Assembly: GCA_029783825.1 (NCBI GenBank)
Contig: JAREIK010012111.1
Coordinates: 372,001 to 436,000 of the forward strand
Direction: 5' to 3'
From: Sapria himalayana
Lineage: Eukaryota > Streptophyta > Magnoliopsida > Malpighiales > Rafflesiaceae
DNA length: 64,000 bases
Shown one piece after another: positions 36,701 through 50,000 of the stretch. Position numbers and translations under genes: made by a program. Numbering within the stretch: the first letter of the stretch is position 1; each line of letters opens with the position of its first letter. Under the pieces are notes generated by a model that saw only the letters and a program-made list of their open reading frames with translations, was not told the DNA's origin and searched no databases.

Positions 36701-39700
36701 GATGATGCAATGATGAATTATCAAGATAAAGTAAAAGAGCTATAAAAATGTGAATTAATGCATCTCTAGTGAAAAAATTACTTCATATGATCTTTCTTAT
36801 ATAATTAGTTTGCTTCTCCCTACCTTAGTGTTTCTTATAAGAGAAGATTGATTGCTCAACTCATTGATTAGTGTATTGTGAAGATATATGAACATGCATG
36901 TGATTTAATTTATATTGATTTTTTGGTTATGTGGAATAAATAATATACATCATACATGTATTTAGCCATTATGATTCCTATTTTTTTCTTGTTCAAGACT
37001 TTTTTCATCTTATACTAGCTTTAGTCTTTGATTGGTAGTAGTAGTATATTTAAGTTTCATTTTGAAATACTATCTCATCCTCGAATGATAAATCATACTT
37101 CATGGGATACTTTTTGTTTTAATAAAACTTAAAAACTACTAGTTGCATGTCCTTTGGATAAATGTTGATGTTATCGTATGTGATAATTCATTATAAAGAT
37201 TAATTTAGATTTTACTTGACAATTTTTTACATTTGTCCTAATTCTTTGAAGTGGTACTTGGCTGATCCAAATACATGGAATGAAAAAAATTTGCTTGCTA
37301 AAATAAGCACTAGGCTATGTCTATGAGGCTTGATATGAAATCGAGTTAATTTCAACTTGACCCAAATTTAATTTGACCTTTTAAAGCCAAACCTAGTTCT
37401 TGTCCAATTTTTTGTTTCCATTAAAAAAATATTTTTCATAAAAATCATGCACCTATGATATTTAAAATAAATTATACCTCTATATGTTTTATGCATGCCA
37501 TGAAGAATAAAAATATTAAATGACAAAAATAAAAGTAAAACTAAATGAAACACATATTTTTTAATTATTTTTGAAGTCAAAAGATAATCATGATATGCAT
37601 TATTGAATTATAGAATTATCAAATTTAAGGTCATAATTATAGCATCATAATTCTTAATTGTGTATTGTTCACTTAAACCACTCGCATCATGTTCTTATTC
37701 ATGAAGATTGAATACAAGATAATGTATTTATCATCTTACTCGTTAAATAAAAAAATGTTTTCATCAAATATTCTTTGTTTAATATTGAATGCAAAATCTG
37801 AAGAAACAAGCATAGTAAGCAATAATTTGATATTGAAAGAAAAACTTTTTAATAATAACACAAAATTTAATAAAAATGTTTTTTACTAAGCCAATATGTA
37901 AAATTTTTTATTTTGGAATTTGATGTTGAAAGAAAAATTTGATAAAAAACTATTCTGTAGTTAGATTGATTGTGAACTATCATTAGAATTCAAATTGAAC
38001 AAGAAGCTCAAATAGTTATTAACTCTTATATATCATTTTTTTAATTTTTTTTACATATCATTAATGTTAGAAAATTTATTTTTATTTATTTTAACTACAA
38101 ATAAAATAATATTTCTTTAGCCATAATAAATTGACTATGATATTTGAAACTAACTAAATCACTAAGTGAGATAATAATGTAGGTAAGATCTTTCAATTTT
38201 ATTTCTGAATCTAATATAATTTAATGATAAAAATTGTAAAAATTCAGATCAATACTTGTGATTTTTTTGTATTGAACTTATTTATTAATTCATCATCATC
38301 AGTATCAACTTCCAAGTTAAATATTGATTGATCTCATACAAATGATATACTACTAACATACTAATATAATAATAAATATTTGATAATATAATTATGAACT
38401 CATGACGAACTTTTGAAATTTTATTTGATTATTTTTTTGAATTGCAAAAAATGATATTATTGTTTTTTTATTCCCATTCTTGCCCCTCTCTTAAATCTAA
38501 CTCATAATATTCCTTGACTTATATATGATCATTGGGGACAAGGGTTGGAGCAAGTAATGTTCTAGTCACAAAAGTATGAATAGTGTGATTATAAAAGGTA
38601 CTTTGGGATACTTTGTGATAATCAAATTTATGTTCTTAAGGTTAGTTTGCTTGCTCACTTACCATTTAGACTATAATTTTGTAGGTAAAAATTTTATTAT
38701 TGGTCTGTGTATCATTTTTTTGAAGACATATAATCTCATCTTATTTTTAATGCCCAATGTTAAATTTTCTAAATTTTAATTTTTTGATTATGTAATATTT
38801 TTGAAATTTTATTTGATGCTGGCTCGGATTGTTTATTTGATATATTATATTTTTAATTTAATAAGTGCGTTGTTATTATTTTTTGTATTTTTAATTGGAG
38901 TACTTGATTTGTGTATTTTTATAATTACATTTTTATATTATATAAGGATATTTTTATATATGAATTTTATAATGAATATTATTGTATTTTTTAAAAATAT
39001 TTTTGTAATTTGATATCAAAGTCAATCTAGAGAAACATTAATCCTAGGTTAGTGAACAACGGGCATTGTGATTCATAAGCATAGTGGTATTTTTTGCATG
39101 GTTGTGGCAACATGTATGTTTGGTGGCAGACGTAAAGGTGCATGTGATTGGTGGCTGTAGACATGTGCATGATTGTTGGCAACCAAGACATGCATGATTG
39201 ATGACAACCAAAAAATGCATGTTTGGTGGCAATAGGCATGTGTGATCGAGGGGAAATAGACAAGCACATGTTGATATTTTGGGCAGAAACTATAATTGCA
39301 TGCGGTGGCCTATGGTGGCATTTAGGGTAGAAACACTTTATAGGGTTTCAATAGAATTATAAAAAAATTATTAAGGTTTACAAAAAGCTTAATTTGGTGC
39401 AATTTTGTTTTTTAGTTAGAAGAACTAACATTTTATTGCACACTATAAAGAGAGATAAGCGCATTAAATATAAATGGAGGAAAATCTTAATTCAGTGTAC
39501 TTATTATAAGAGGATGAATTATATCAAAAATTGCTATTAGGAGGCCGAGAGTATAGGTGTCAAATAGGCCGTGTTGTGCCGGCCTAACCTGTTACTATTT
39601 GACACGACTTGTTACAATGTCGCATGACCTTGCCACCGTGCCTTGTTGGGCACAAGGTATGATTCCCATGCCTGCCCGCCATGACACGGGGACTAGCTGG

Positions 39701-40998
39701 CTGGCTCGGCACGATATGGTTGGCCTACATAGGGCATGGCCGTGCCAGGCTTATAGCGAGTTGTGTTGATCCTAAAATATTTTAATTAACTTTTTATTTT
39801 TTTTAATTTCAGAGAAATAATTTTTATTCTTGATTGTATTATCAGGTTAATCACATAATATGTATCTAATATAAAATATCTTACCTAATCTTTTCTCTAA
39901 TAGTATTAACAAATATACTAATAGCTATTCTATTATTAAAAGCATCATCAAAAGTGATGTTAAATATTTTAGTTTGAATTTTATATTTTTAAAAGATCCG
40001 TATCATTCATTCATATATCGCAGGGCTATTACGTGGATGGAGAATTTCAAAAAATTCTAAATTTTTTTATTAAGGGATACCTGTGTTGAATTGCAAAATT
40101 TGTATATATTAATGTATATATTTTCATTCTTCTCTATTAATATATTTAAAATTTTACAAATTAATGAAAATATTTAAATTGAAAAAAATCTCATGAACAC
40201 ACATATATATACATATTAATATATGTAAATATATACATTTTAATGCATCAAGTTTTTTACAGTTGCATGTGTTAGGCATGGTGGCTAGTTGGCTATCCTA
40301 GGCCCTAGCCTACCCTATCGACTTATCCGTTGCAACTTGCTGTGCTGTAGTGGTGACAAACCTAGGCTAACCTAGGTTAGCCATGGGTTGAGCAGACACT
40401 AAATCATGCCATACTTAGTCATGTCAAATTTTATCTAAAATGAATCTGACTGGGCATGGCTCATCATGGTTAATGCCTTAGTCGGGCTATCGAGTCATGT
40501 TGTACTTGCCTCCCTCGTGGCTGTGCCTTCATAACATGACTTGAAGGTATGAACCATGCCGTGTTACTCTCACGTGTTTTACTTATTCATAATTGTTTTA
40601 TTAGTTTGTTCTCTATAAGTTTTTTTTAAAAAATAATTTAATGTTAATTTTTTTTACTATAATTGATATATGTTTAATGATTAAGATTATTCTAAAAAAA
40701 ATTCTATTTGAGGTTGAATATGAAGAATTACATTTTTTCTTCTTAATAGTAAGATTTTCTTTTAGATATTTAAATATGTTGGACTTTTACTTATTTATTC
40801 TTGGTTTGATTGCTCATCACCAATCATATTGAGAATACTTAATCTTAATTTTAATAGTATTTTAATCCTAAAATGTGAGATATGACAGTTAAAAAAATTT
40901 GCTAGAATTTCATATATTATGTGTCAATTTAGCTTGAGTATGAATCTATTTGTTTTAATATACTCAAATATATAAGAATTTAATTTTATATACATAAT

Positions 40999-41034
<36 letters not shown>

Positions 41035-44000
41035 TCACCTTGTTGCTAGTTGCTCGTATTAGTCGTGGTAGCTAGTAAACTAGCTTAGGTCCTAGCCTAC
41101 CTTATCGGCCTATAGGTTGCAACTTGCTATGTTGCATGTGGGGACTAACCCATGCTTGCTTGTGCTAGCCATGGGTTGTTTAGATACTAAATCATGTCTT
41201 ACTCTGTAGTGTTGATATTTATATAACATGAACTAGATCAGGCATTATTTTTCATGTCAAATGTCTTAATCGGGTCATTGGGCTATGCCAATTTCTTCTC
41301 CTTTGGGATCGTGCTGGTACAACATGGCATGGAGGGATGAATCATGTTGTGTTATCTCCATGTGTCTTATTCATAATCATCTTGCTAGTTTATTTTTTGT
41401 GAGTTGTCTTTTTAAATAATTAAATTTTAATTTTATTTTTACTTTGATTGATGTCTGTTTAAAGATCTAGAGACTTTAAAAAAATTTCATTAGAGATTGA
41501 ATATGATGAATTATATCTTCTCTCTTTGATAATAAGATTTTTTTTCTAGATTTTTAAGTATATTGGGTTTTTTATGTGTATTTTTATCTTGGTTACTCAT
41601 CATTGGATAAATTGAAATTACTTTATTATAGAGTATAACATATGTCAGTTAATAAAATTTAATAGAGCTTCCTATCTTGAATATTATTCTGGTTTGAGTA
41701 GGGATATATTTATTCCTAATACAATCAAACATATAAAAACTTAATGAAGATGCAAAATGATAGAGATTTAGATATTAGATCATATTTATTTATGATTACT
41801 TAAAATATATGCGTATATCTTTTTTGAGAGATATATATAAATATATATATACATACATATATGTTTAATTAGCATAAGAATATATGTTAGACTAATTCAA
41901 TATATATTATATGAATTATAATATTATTTATCAGATTTCTTGTACTAGTACATACCAATATAATGAAGTTGTTAAAAAGAAGAATACATATCTAATTTAG
42001 ATAATTCAGACACTCCTACTTAATAAGAGTTATGAAATATTTTTAGGATGATGTACTTTTAATTATAATTTATTTTTTCAATTAAATATAATCTTTTATA
42101 ATTTTTCAGCATATACCATCCTAGATCTTATATCATGGAGATAAGCTATTTAGTTTCTTTCACTGAAATTTTAGATGTACTTGTATTATTCTCGATCACT
42201 CTATAAGATGAGATAAATTAGTATTAGGGTCTTGAGATATGTTTTCTTTGGAAATTCTAGTACCAAAGAGTATAAATATTTTTTATTAGAGATTTATATG
42301 ATTTTATTAAGTGTGAATATTATTATTTTTTGATCAGAACTTATTTAATAATTAACTTGGGAAGAGTATGAATCTAAATGTTTCACTTGGATCCACTACT
42401 CTTTATTTTTTACTTATGAGAGAGTTAATAAAGAGAATTACTCATCAATTATATTTGAGCATATCAGTACTTATTATGATGTTACTTTCATGAAAAATTA
42501 TATCTATTATTAAATCTAAATCATATTTAGTTTAGGGAGAGTAAAGTTTATCGGGTTGCTAGTTTTTCTTCATGATCAGATAAGATATTAGTCAATTAGT
42601 TTTTATCAGTACAAATTAATATTGAGTCTTTAATTAGGTGACTTGTTTATTTATGATATATAGTTTATACTAGGAGAGAGATATATATCCAGCTTGCTCA
42701 TATCAGTTACAAGCCTGTTAAAGTGTCACCTGATCTTGCTATCAATTCTTTCAATCATTATTTCTGAAAGGAAAGATAAATTGTATACTGTATCTAACTT
42801 TATATGTTTTGTTATGCTCTTGTGTAATTTCTTTTTTTTATTACTCATTTTAATGGTATTAAAATATCCAAGTTATATTACTAAGTATTATCTTATCTAA
42901 AAGGTAATCATATCCTAGAGAAATTCTATGACATGATAATTTTATTAATTATTCACGTGGACTACATTTTGATTATATGAGATAACGAGTTGATGATCAT
43001 TAAACTCAATGAGTATTTTCAAGTGTAGTTTTATACGAAGAACTTAGATAGATTTTAATACTATCTTGATATAGATGTTACTTATTCTATAAATGATATC
43101 ATAATGTTACTTGATATTCTAATAGATATTCATATTGAGAGTTATGTTCTAACAGATATTTCTATTGATTAATATATTAATTTTATTTCAAATAAAACTT
43201 TTTCAATGACTCTTCCATTTATAGAGAATCTAAAATAACTTGAATATCTAAGGATATCGGACATGCATTCTTTTCTCTTAATATACCTCACTTTGATAAT
43301 TAGTTAGATATATAGTCTCTAATATGCTATTTTACAAGTAGATAAAATAAATAAATGTGAATTTCTTTTTCTAAGGAAAAAATTCAAGATGATTTTTTTA
43401 TTACCAATTTTTTTTTGATTTAAGAGCAGTCAATCAATATCTTTACAAAGATTTGTAAGATGACTTAGTTTATATTTTATTTTCTAAACTTGGTGTTATT
43501 AATTCGTACACACTAATTGATGGAGATATTGTAATTTTCTTTTTTTTATTTTTTATTTTTTATTTTTTATATTTTTAATGAGAATATTTAATTTATGAAT
43601 TACTCAATCATTTTTGTTTATTAAATAATGATATAATAAATTATTTTCCTAGCGATTGATGGCCTGACCAAAAGCATGTGAAACGATTGGGTACACCCAA
43701 CATGAATTGGTAGGCATAATTCAAATGAGAAGATAATTCAACTCAAAATTTTATTGATGTTAAAATATTTTTTATAGACATATAAAGTAAATTATTAGAA
43801 TATTTTTGTTTATGTGACCAAAATGATTTTAGTTAAAATTGTGTTCTTACTTTTTCTTATTGGAGGCTGATTTCTCAGTCGAATATAAATAGTACATTTT
43901 TTAATGATTATCTCTATAACAAAATATATATGAAATAACTAAATAGTTTTTTGCATTGCAACCAGCATTCTCAATGTCTAAATTCTCAAAAATTTTATAT

Positions 44001-47000
44001 GGATGAATCAATTGCTACGTGCTTGGCTTAGCTATTTGTCTAAATCTTGTTTTTACATTCTCAAAATTTTGTCTAAATCAATTGCTATGTGCTTGGTTTA
44101 GATAATTATCTAATTTCTCTGAAACAATGAAAAATGAATGCATTTATCTCAATCTGAGTTGTCTAGTATAATTTAGAGGACATGTTAAATTAACTTAAAG
44201 TTTGATTGATGATAATTGTTTTTTTTTTTGTACGCATATAAAGTAGATTATCATAATACTTTTATACTTGCAGAAAATTTGACATATCAAAATCATCCTA
44301 TTTATATTTGAAATTTTGTTTTTAAGTTGGAAGTAAACAATGTATTTTTTTATGATAATCTTAAGGAGATATGTGTGAAGTAATCATCTGATTTTCTTGA
44401 TAGATTTATTTTGTTGTTGATATATTTTGATGGTATTATTATTATCAATGATATTGTTTAAGATATAATACATTTGGATAAGTTCCTACATATTCAATAT
44501 CATGCAAATGTATTTGGAAGATATGAATATTTTCTTGGTTCAAAAGATGCATATAACTATTAAAACATAATTATATCTCAACATAAGTATGTACTAAATA
44601 TTTTTATGAAAATTTCAACTTTTTATGTTGTGCACAATCAAAGATGCTTGTTGAGTTAAGAGCTGATCTTGCAATTTGTATAAATAGTTCAATTGATTTC
44701 ATCTTATATAAAATAATTAGAGAAAAACTTAAATATTTAATAGTTGTTAAATTTAATATATTATATTAATTTTTTATATTTTTATGTTTACAAAATATTA
44801 TTACAAACTAGATATAACATATTTAATAATTATTAGATTGGAAATAGCTTAATGCTTATTAGTTCATTTCATATATTTTTCAGGATAAATTCATATGAAT
44901 GTTATTTTTCGCATAATTTAATATGTGAATAAGTTTTGTGGATATTATATTTTTTCATAGATTATTATATGTAATTTATTAATATTTTTAGTAATTTTAG
45001 TTGGGCTCAAGCTAATGTCGATAAGAGATATATATATATTTTTGTATTTTTTTTAAGAAGATAAATCTTGTATCATATAAAAATAATTGGCAAATAATTG
45101 TTTGTATATTTATTCTTGAGGCAGAATATTTTATGACTGCTATTGTGATTTGTATATATCTTTGGATTACATACTTAAACATAATTGCTTTTCATGGTTA
45201 TAATTTAATACTTCTCACTATGAGCTTAGACAATCATTCAAGTAGTTTTTATTTGGTATATTGTGAATGGATGAAATATATAGATGTGAATTGCTATTTT
45301 CTCTGAGAAAAAATATGTAATAAATTGTTTACCATCGCACACTTTCATATTATGGAAGTGTTTCTTTTAAATTTGATACTAGAGACATACATACTAGTTC
45401 TAAATGGTGTTGAGATGTATATATATATATATATTGTATATATATTTTCTATTCTTTGATGTATTTATGTACTTGTAGCTAGTACTTAACCAGACAGTGG
45501 AGTGCTCATAATGTTGGGATTCTCCAAGCATATGATTTGTATTTTTATTTTTTTATGTTTTTGTTTTTTCATTTTTCTTCATGATTATTTTAATGTAATT
45601 TTAATTGAAAATTAATTTCATCTTAATCCTATCCAGAAATTAACCTAATAATTCTTAATGATAGTAAACATTTTTTCTTTTTCATTTTTTTTGGTTTTTA
45701 CATTTTTTTTTGGGTTAGTACAGGTCATGCAATGTGGCCAGCAATTGTTGTGGATGATTCAGTTGTTAGAAACCATAAGTATTTTGGTAACAAAGAAGGA
45801 GAAAGATCTGTTTTTGTGCAATTTTTTGGAACTCATGATTTTGCCAGGTTTGTGATTTTGTTGTAGCTTGAGACTGAGAATTTGTGTCAGGTTTGTGTTG
45901 TGCTTGTTGTGTTGATTTTCCATAGCACATAGTGCTCTGGGAAGTTTCTTTCTGTTGATGTGTATGCATACATCTGTATAGTTAATTTGCATTTTGCATT
46001 TGATCATTTTCATACTACTTTTTTTTATGCTTCATTTTGTACAAGATTAAATGCCAAGTTGTCTGGCCATCACTGCATCCCACCACTATTGCTGTGTCTG
46101 CTCTGCTACTGTTAGCTGCCAATGTTGTCTATACTTTTGGTTGATGTTTTCTTCGCATTCATCTTTAGCTTGCTTGATGATAATGCCTAGTAGCCCACTC
46201 GTGCACAACTCTGGTACACTAAGTGATATGATATTTTTTGAAAAAAAGTGTTTCTAAGGTGAAGTTTTTGACTCTTGAAAGGATTTCTTGTTGCCTGTGA
46301 CATATTTGGAATTTTCCATGATACACTTTGTGATCATGTTCTGTCATCTAGTTGGATGTTGGTCAAGGCAAATGAATGTAGTGATACGGGGAAGCTAGGG
46401 CTCACAACTTGCCCAATACTTTAAATTATCAAACTTATTCATATCTTGATTGATCCATTCCAATTTTATATACCAGAACCAGATATGTCTGGGTCATAAG
46501 GGTGGGATACCAATCACTTCATCTTTTCTTGATATGGTATTGGGCACGTACATTAAAACTATACTTTATTACTTCACCATTCTCTTTTATAGATATGGTG
46601 CCCTATTTGTTTGTTTCTAGTCACTAGTCCCAAATTTGTTTCTGATGATTTGTCTCATGACAATTGACTGGAAAACCTTGAGGTTTGCTTTAAGAGAAGC
46701 TGGTAGTTGAAAGTGACACGGTTCACAAAATTAATTAGGAAGATTCGTTTTTCTTCATGCCCATAATTATATATCTTCAAGAAAATGATTTTCTTGTCCT
46801 TTTTAACTGTTCATTGGCAGATTTTACATCAAATGCTCAATGAGTTCCACTATGAATGAAAGTGAGATTTTTTTAGTAGACTAGTAGTATTTCATCTCAA
46901 ATTTAAAATCTGAAATAATTAATTGAGAGTTTAATTTAATCACCATATTATTGAAATGTGTATGTATTTAGCTACATTCATATTATGTTGTATAGTTAAT

Positions 47001-50000
47001 GACATGGAATCAATGACTAGAAGGGTATGAATTTGAGTTTTTCTCTGGCATAGAAACTGTACTTAATAAATAATAGAGGAATATGCATTTTGCATAGGTG
47101 CATATATTTATACATAATATATTTTATGTTTGTTGGCAAGTTAATGATCATATAATATTGAGAATATACTTTGATGAAAATATATTTATATTTTAAAATT
47201 AAAGGAATAATGATATTTTAACTAATATTTTAAATGTGATATCTTATGAAAATAATGATGTTGAATCATTAATTTTTTTGAACAATATTTATCACTTATG
47301 ATCATAGTTATTTAAGGCGCAAGGCGCAAGGTGCACTGAGGCGCAAAACCCTTTTGGGGCCTTAAGGTAAGGCGCACTTGAGACGTGAGCTTTCAGGAAT
47401 AATGTCGTATCTCATATCATCTTTTATATCACGTATGATCATTAATATTCCTTAAGGCAAGGGCCTTAAGGAATAATGTCATATAATATTGATAATATTT
47501 ATCACTTATGATCATTAATGTAGTATCTCATATCATCTTTTATATCAAGGATATAAAAGATGATATGAGATACGACATTAGATGGCAACAGTTGACATTC
47601 TCACCGAAAATATGAAGAAATCCTGTTATATAATAGATGCATTATAATCACTCAAATAAATATCAATTCTTCATTTCAATTATTTCATTAAGCATATGAG
47701 TGTTTGTATACGACATTCATGAATTATTCTAAGTTTTTTTTTAAAATAAGAAAGTTGATGAGTAGTATTTTCTAAAGTATCATCACATTTTAATATTTTA
47801 ATATTATAATTAAATTGTGTTTTTATATTTTTAAAAAATTAAAAAAAATTGATAAAATTTATGAATTTTAAAAAAAATAGAAATTATGTAATGTAATATA
47901 ATTTTTAATAAAAATAATAAAATAATTTATATTATTATATGTAATCATCCTATAAGATTCTCAATTATTTTAATGAATATAATAAAATGAATTTTTGTAA
48001 ATACTTTTCTGACATACGAGATATGTTTTATTATTTTTTCTCAATTGATCATATTAATTCTCCTTGATCTATATATATTTATAAAAGCCTAAATCACATT
48101 TTAATAAATCTTTGAGAATACTAGAAGTGTCCTTTTATGAAGGATCCATGTCTGTAAATGGTATACTATTTCTCCATTGAATGTAAGTATAAGATATTAC
48201 AAATTTAATCACCTAACCTCTTCAAAGTAATTAGATTTGTCAATAGAATTATTACTCCAATAATTCTCTCACATAATTGTGTTCAAGCTACATGGTGAAT
48301 TGTTTGATCCCGATCAATCAGATTGTCAATAGGTGAGTAATAAATATTATTGTATAAATTGAATATTCTAGATGAACACTAAAATAGTTAAGTTCTAATT
48401 TTTCTTATACGAGTGAGAATATTTTAAATATGTTGGTCATATTCTAATTAATTAATTTTTACCAATAAATTAGTAACTATATATCAATCACTAACTAATT
48501 ATTTTGTTTGGTCTCGAATGTCTCATTCAATAAGTATTTCACTTATACTTGTTCTAAGAACTAAGTTCTTACTAATTACTATCATCTTCCTCAATAAGAG
48601 GCATAAAAACAAACAAGAGAGAATGTATTCATTTTATTATAATTGAGCACCATCATGACACTATACCATCACCATGACTTGAGGTGTCAAATCGGCCACA
48701 ATGTCTTGCCAAATACGACATAATAACTGAATCATTCAGATTTCAGCCTAGCATGACTTGTTTCGTCCATAGCTGGGTATTGTTGTGTTGGGTCATGCTA
48801 GGTAGCACTAGTTATGGGCAGCTTGAATGTGCTCAGAATCAGATAAAATTTTTTGAAAATTTAATTTTTGATTTATTGAAAATATCACAGTTACTTGTTA
48901 AAATAAAAAGCATGTTAAATATCTACATGTCTTAGAAATTAAAATGAATTAAAATTAAATAAATAATTAAAAAAATTAATAGACACTTGGTCGTCTAAAT
49001 TCAAATAAAAATATTTTATGAAAAAAATAATTTATAATATGATACATAATATAAGATGAAACATAATCAGCAACACTTCAAAAATAATTAAAAATCATAT
49101 AAAATTTTATAATCACATGAGTTATTAATTTTATTTATAGTATGGTAGTGAGGGTACAGATTGTCATCATCATGTATGCGTTTGAAGGTAGTACTAATGG
49201 TAGTCTCAATATTATCGACCTCGATGTTCCATGAGTCATTATTCATCTCTAATTATTTTGTTTTATTTTGAATCTCATCTTGTATTTCTAGTCCTATAAG
49301 CACACAAGTATCTTTATGATATCTTATCATAATATAAATCTTCAATTTGAAATAATATTGTCTGTCATAGAAAAAGTAAATTTTAATACTATGTTAAATA
49401 CTTGGGGGCTCAGTAAATCATGTACCATCTTATATAGTATGGAATACGAGGATTCATATACTTTTTACCAACTTAAAATAGCTAAATTCTTTTTATCATT
49501 ATATGATAGGTTAAAAAAATAATTAATATCTAAATATCAAGATAGTTCGCTCTTATTCAAAGGATTAATTCTTTGTTTTTTATAGTTAATTAAATAAAAA
49601 AGTTATCTTTTTCAAATATAATGTCTATGTCAGTGCCTGGAGCCTTGTTATAATTATAATATCTAGTATCGTAATATTTAAACATATAACTTAATTTTTT
49701 GTGAATAAAATTTTTAAATTTATCTATTAGGTTCATGTAAGTGGATATATATCTTAACATATTTTTTATTTATTTTATCTTAACTATAAAATTCATTTAG
49801 ACAGTCAAGTAATACATAATTAGAATAGAAGACTAATATTTTAAATATTTAATTTCTATCTCAACAATCATGACACTAAAAAAATAGTATTTTTTCTACT
49901 TTCTAAACATACTATTAATATTACATATGCATCTAAGTGATAGGTGTATACATAAATGAACACATGTTCATTGTGTTATAAATATTTTTTAGGAATTTAA

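Larger units (their letters stand above)
30710..45723 (+). other. Intron 4 of the ATX-like gene (15,014 bp)
   Basis: Begins GTTAGC and ends GTACAG. It separates 'WAKLTG' from 'HAMWPA' inside the PWWP domain. Contents in order: AT-rich DNA, a 259-bp tandem duplication, an organelle-like segment, poly-A-like tract, about 4.4 kb of featureless AT-rich DNA, a hAT remnant, a 787-bp tandem duplication, about 2 kb with nothing recognised (41690-43650) and a copia remnant. Confidence 0.88.

Noticed and set aside
39027..39269. Three overlapping Cys/His-rich antisense frames
   Set aside because: All come from a degenerate 35-40 bp repeat; frames exist in every phase.
46051..46257. 68-residue frame after exon 5, considered as ATX exon 6
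   Set aside because: The sequence does not match the expected region after PWWP. The real match was found at 59536.
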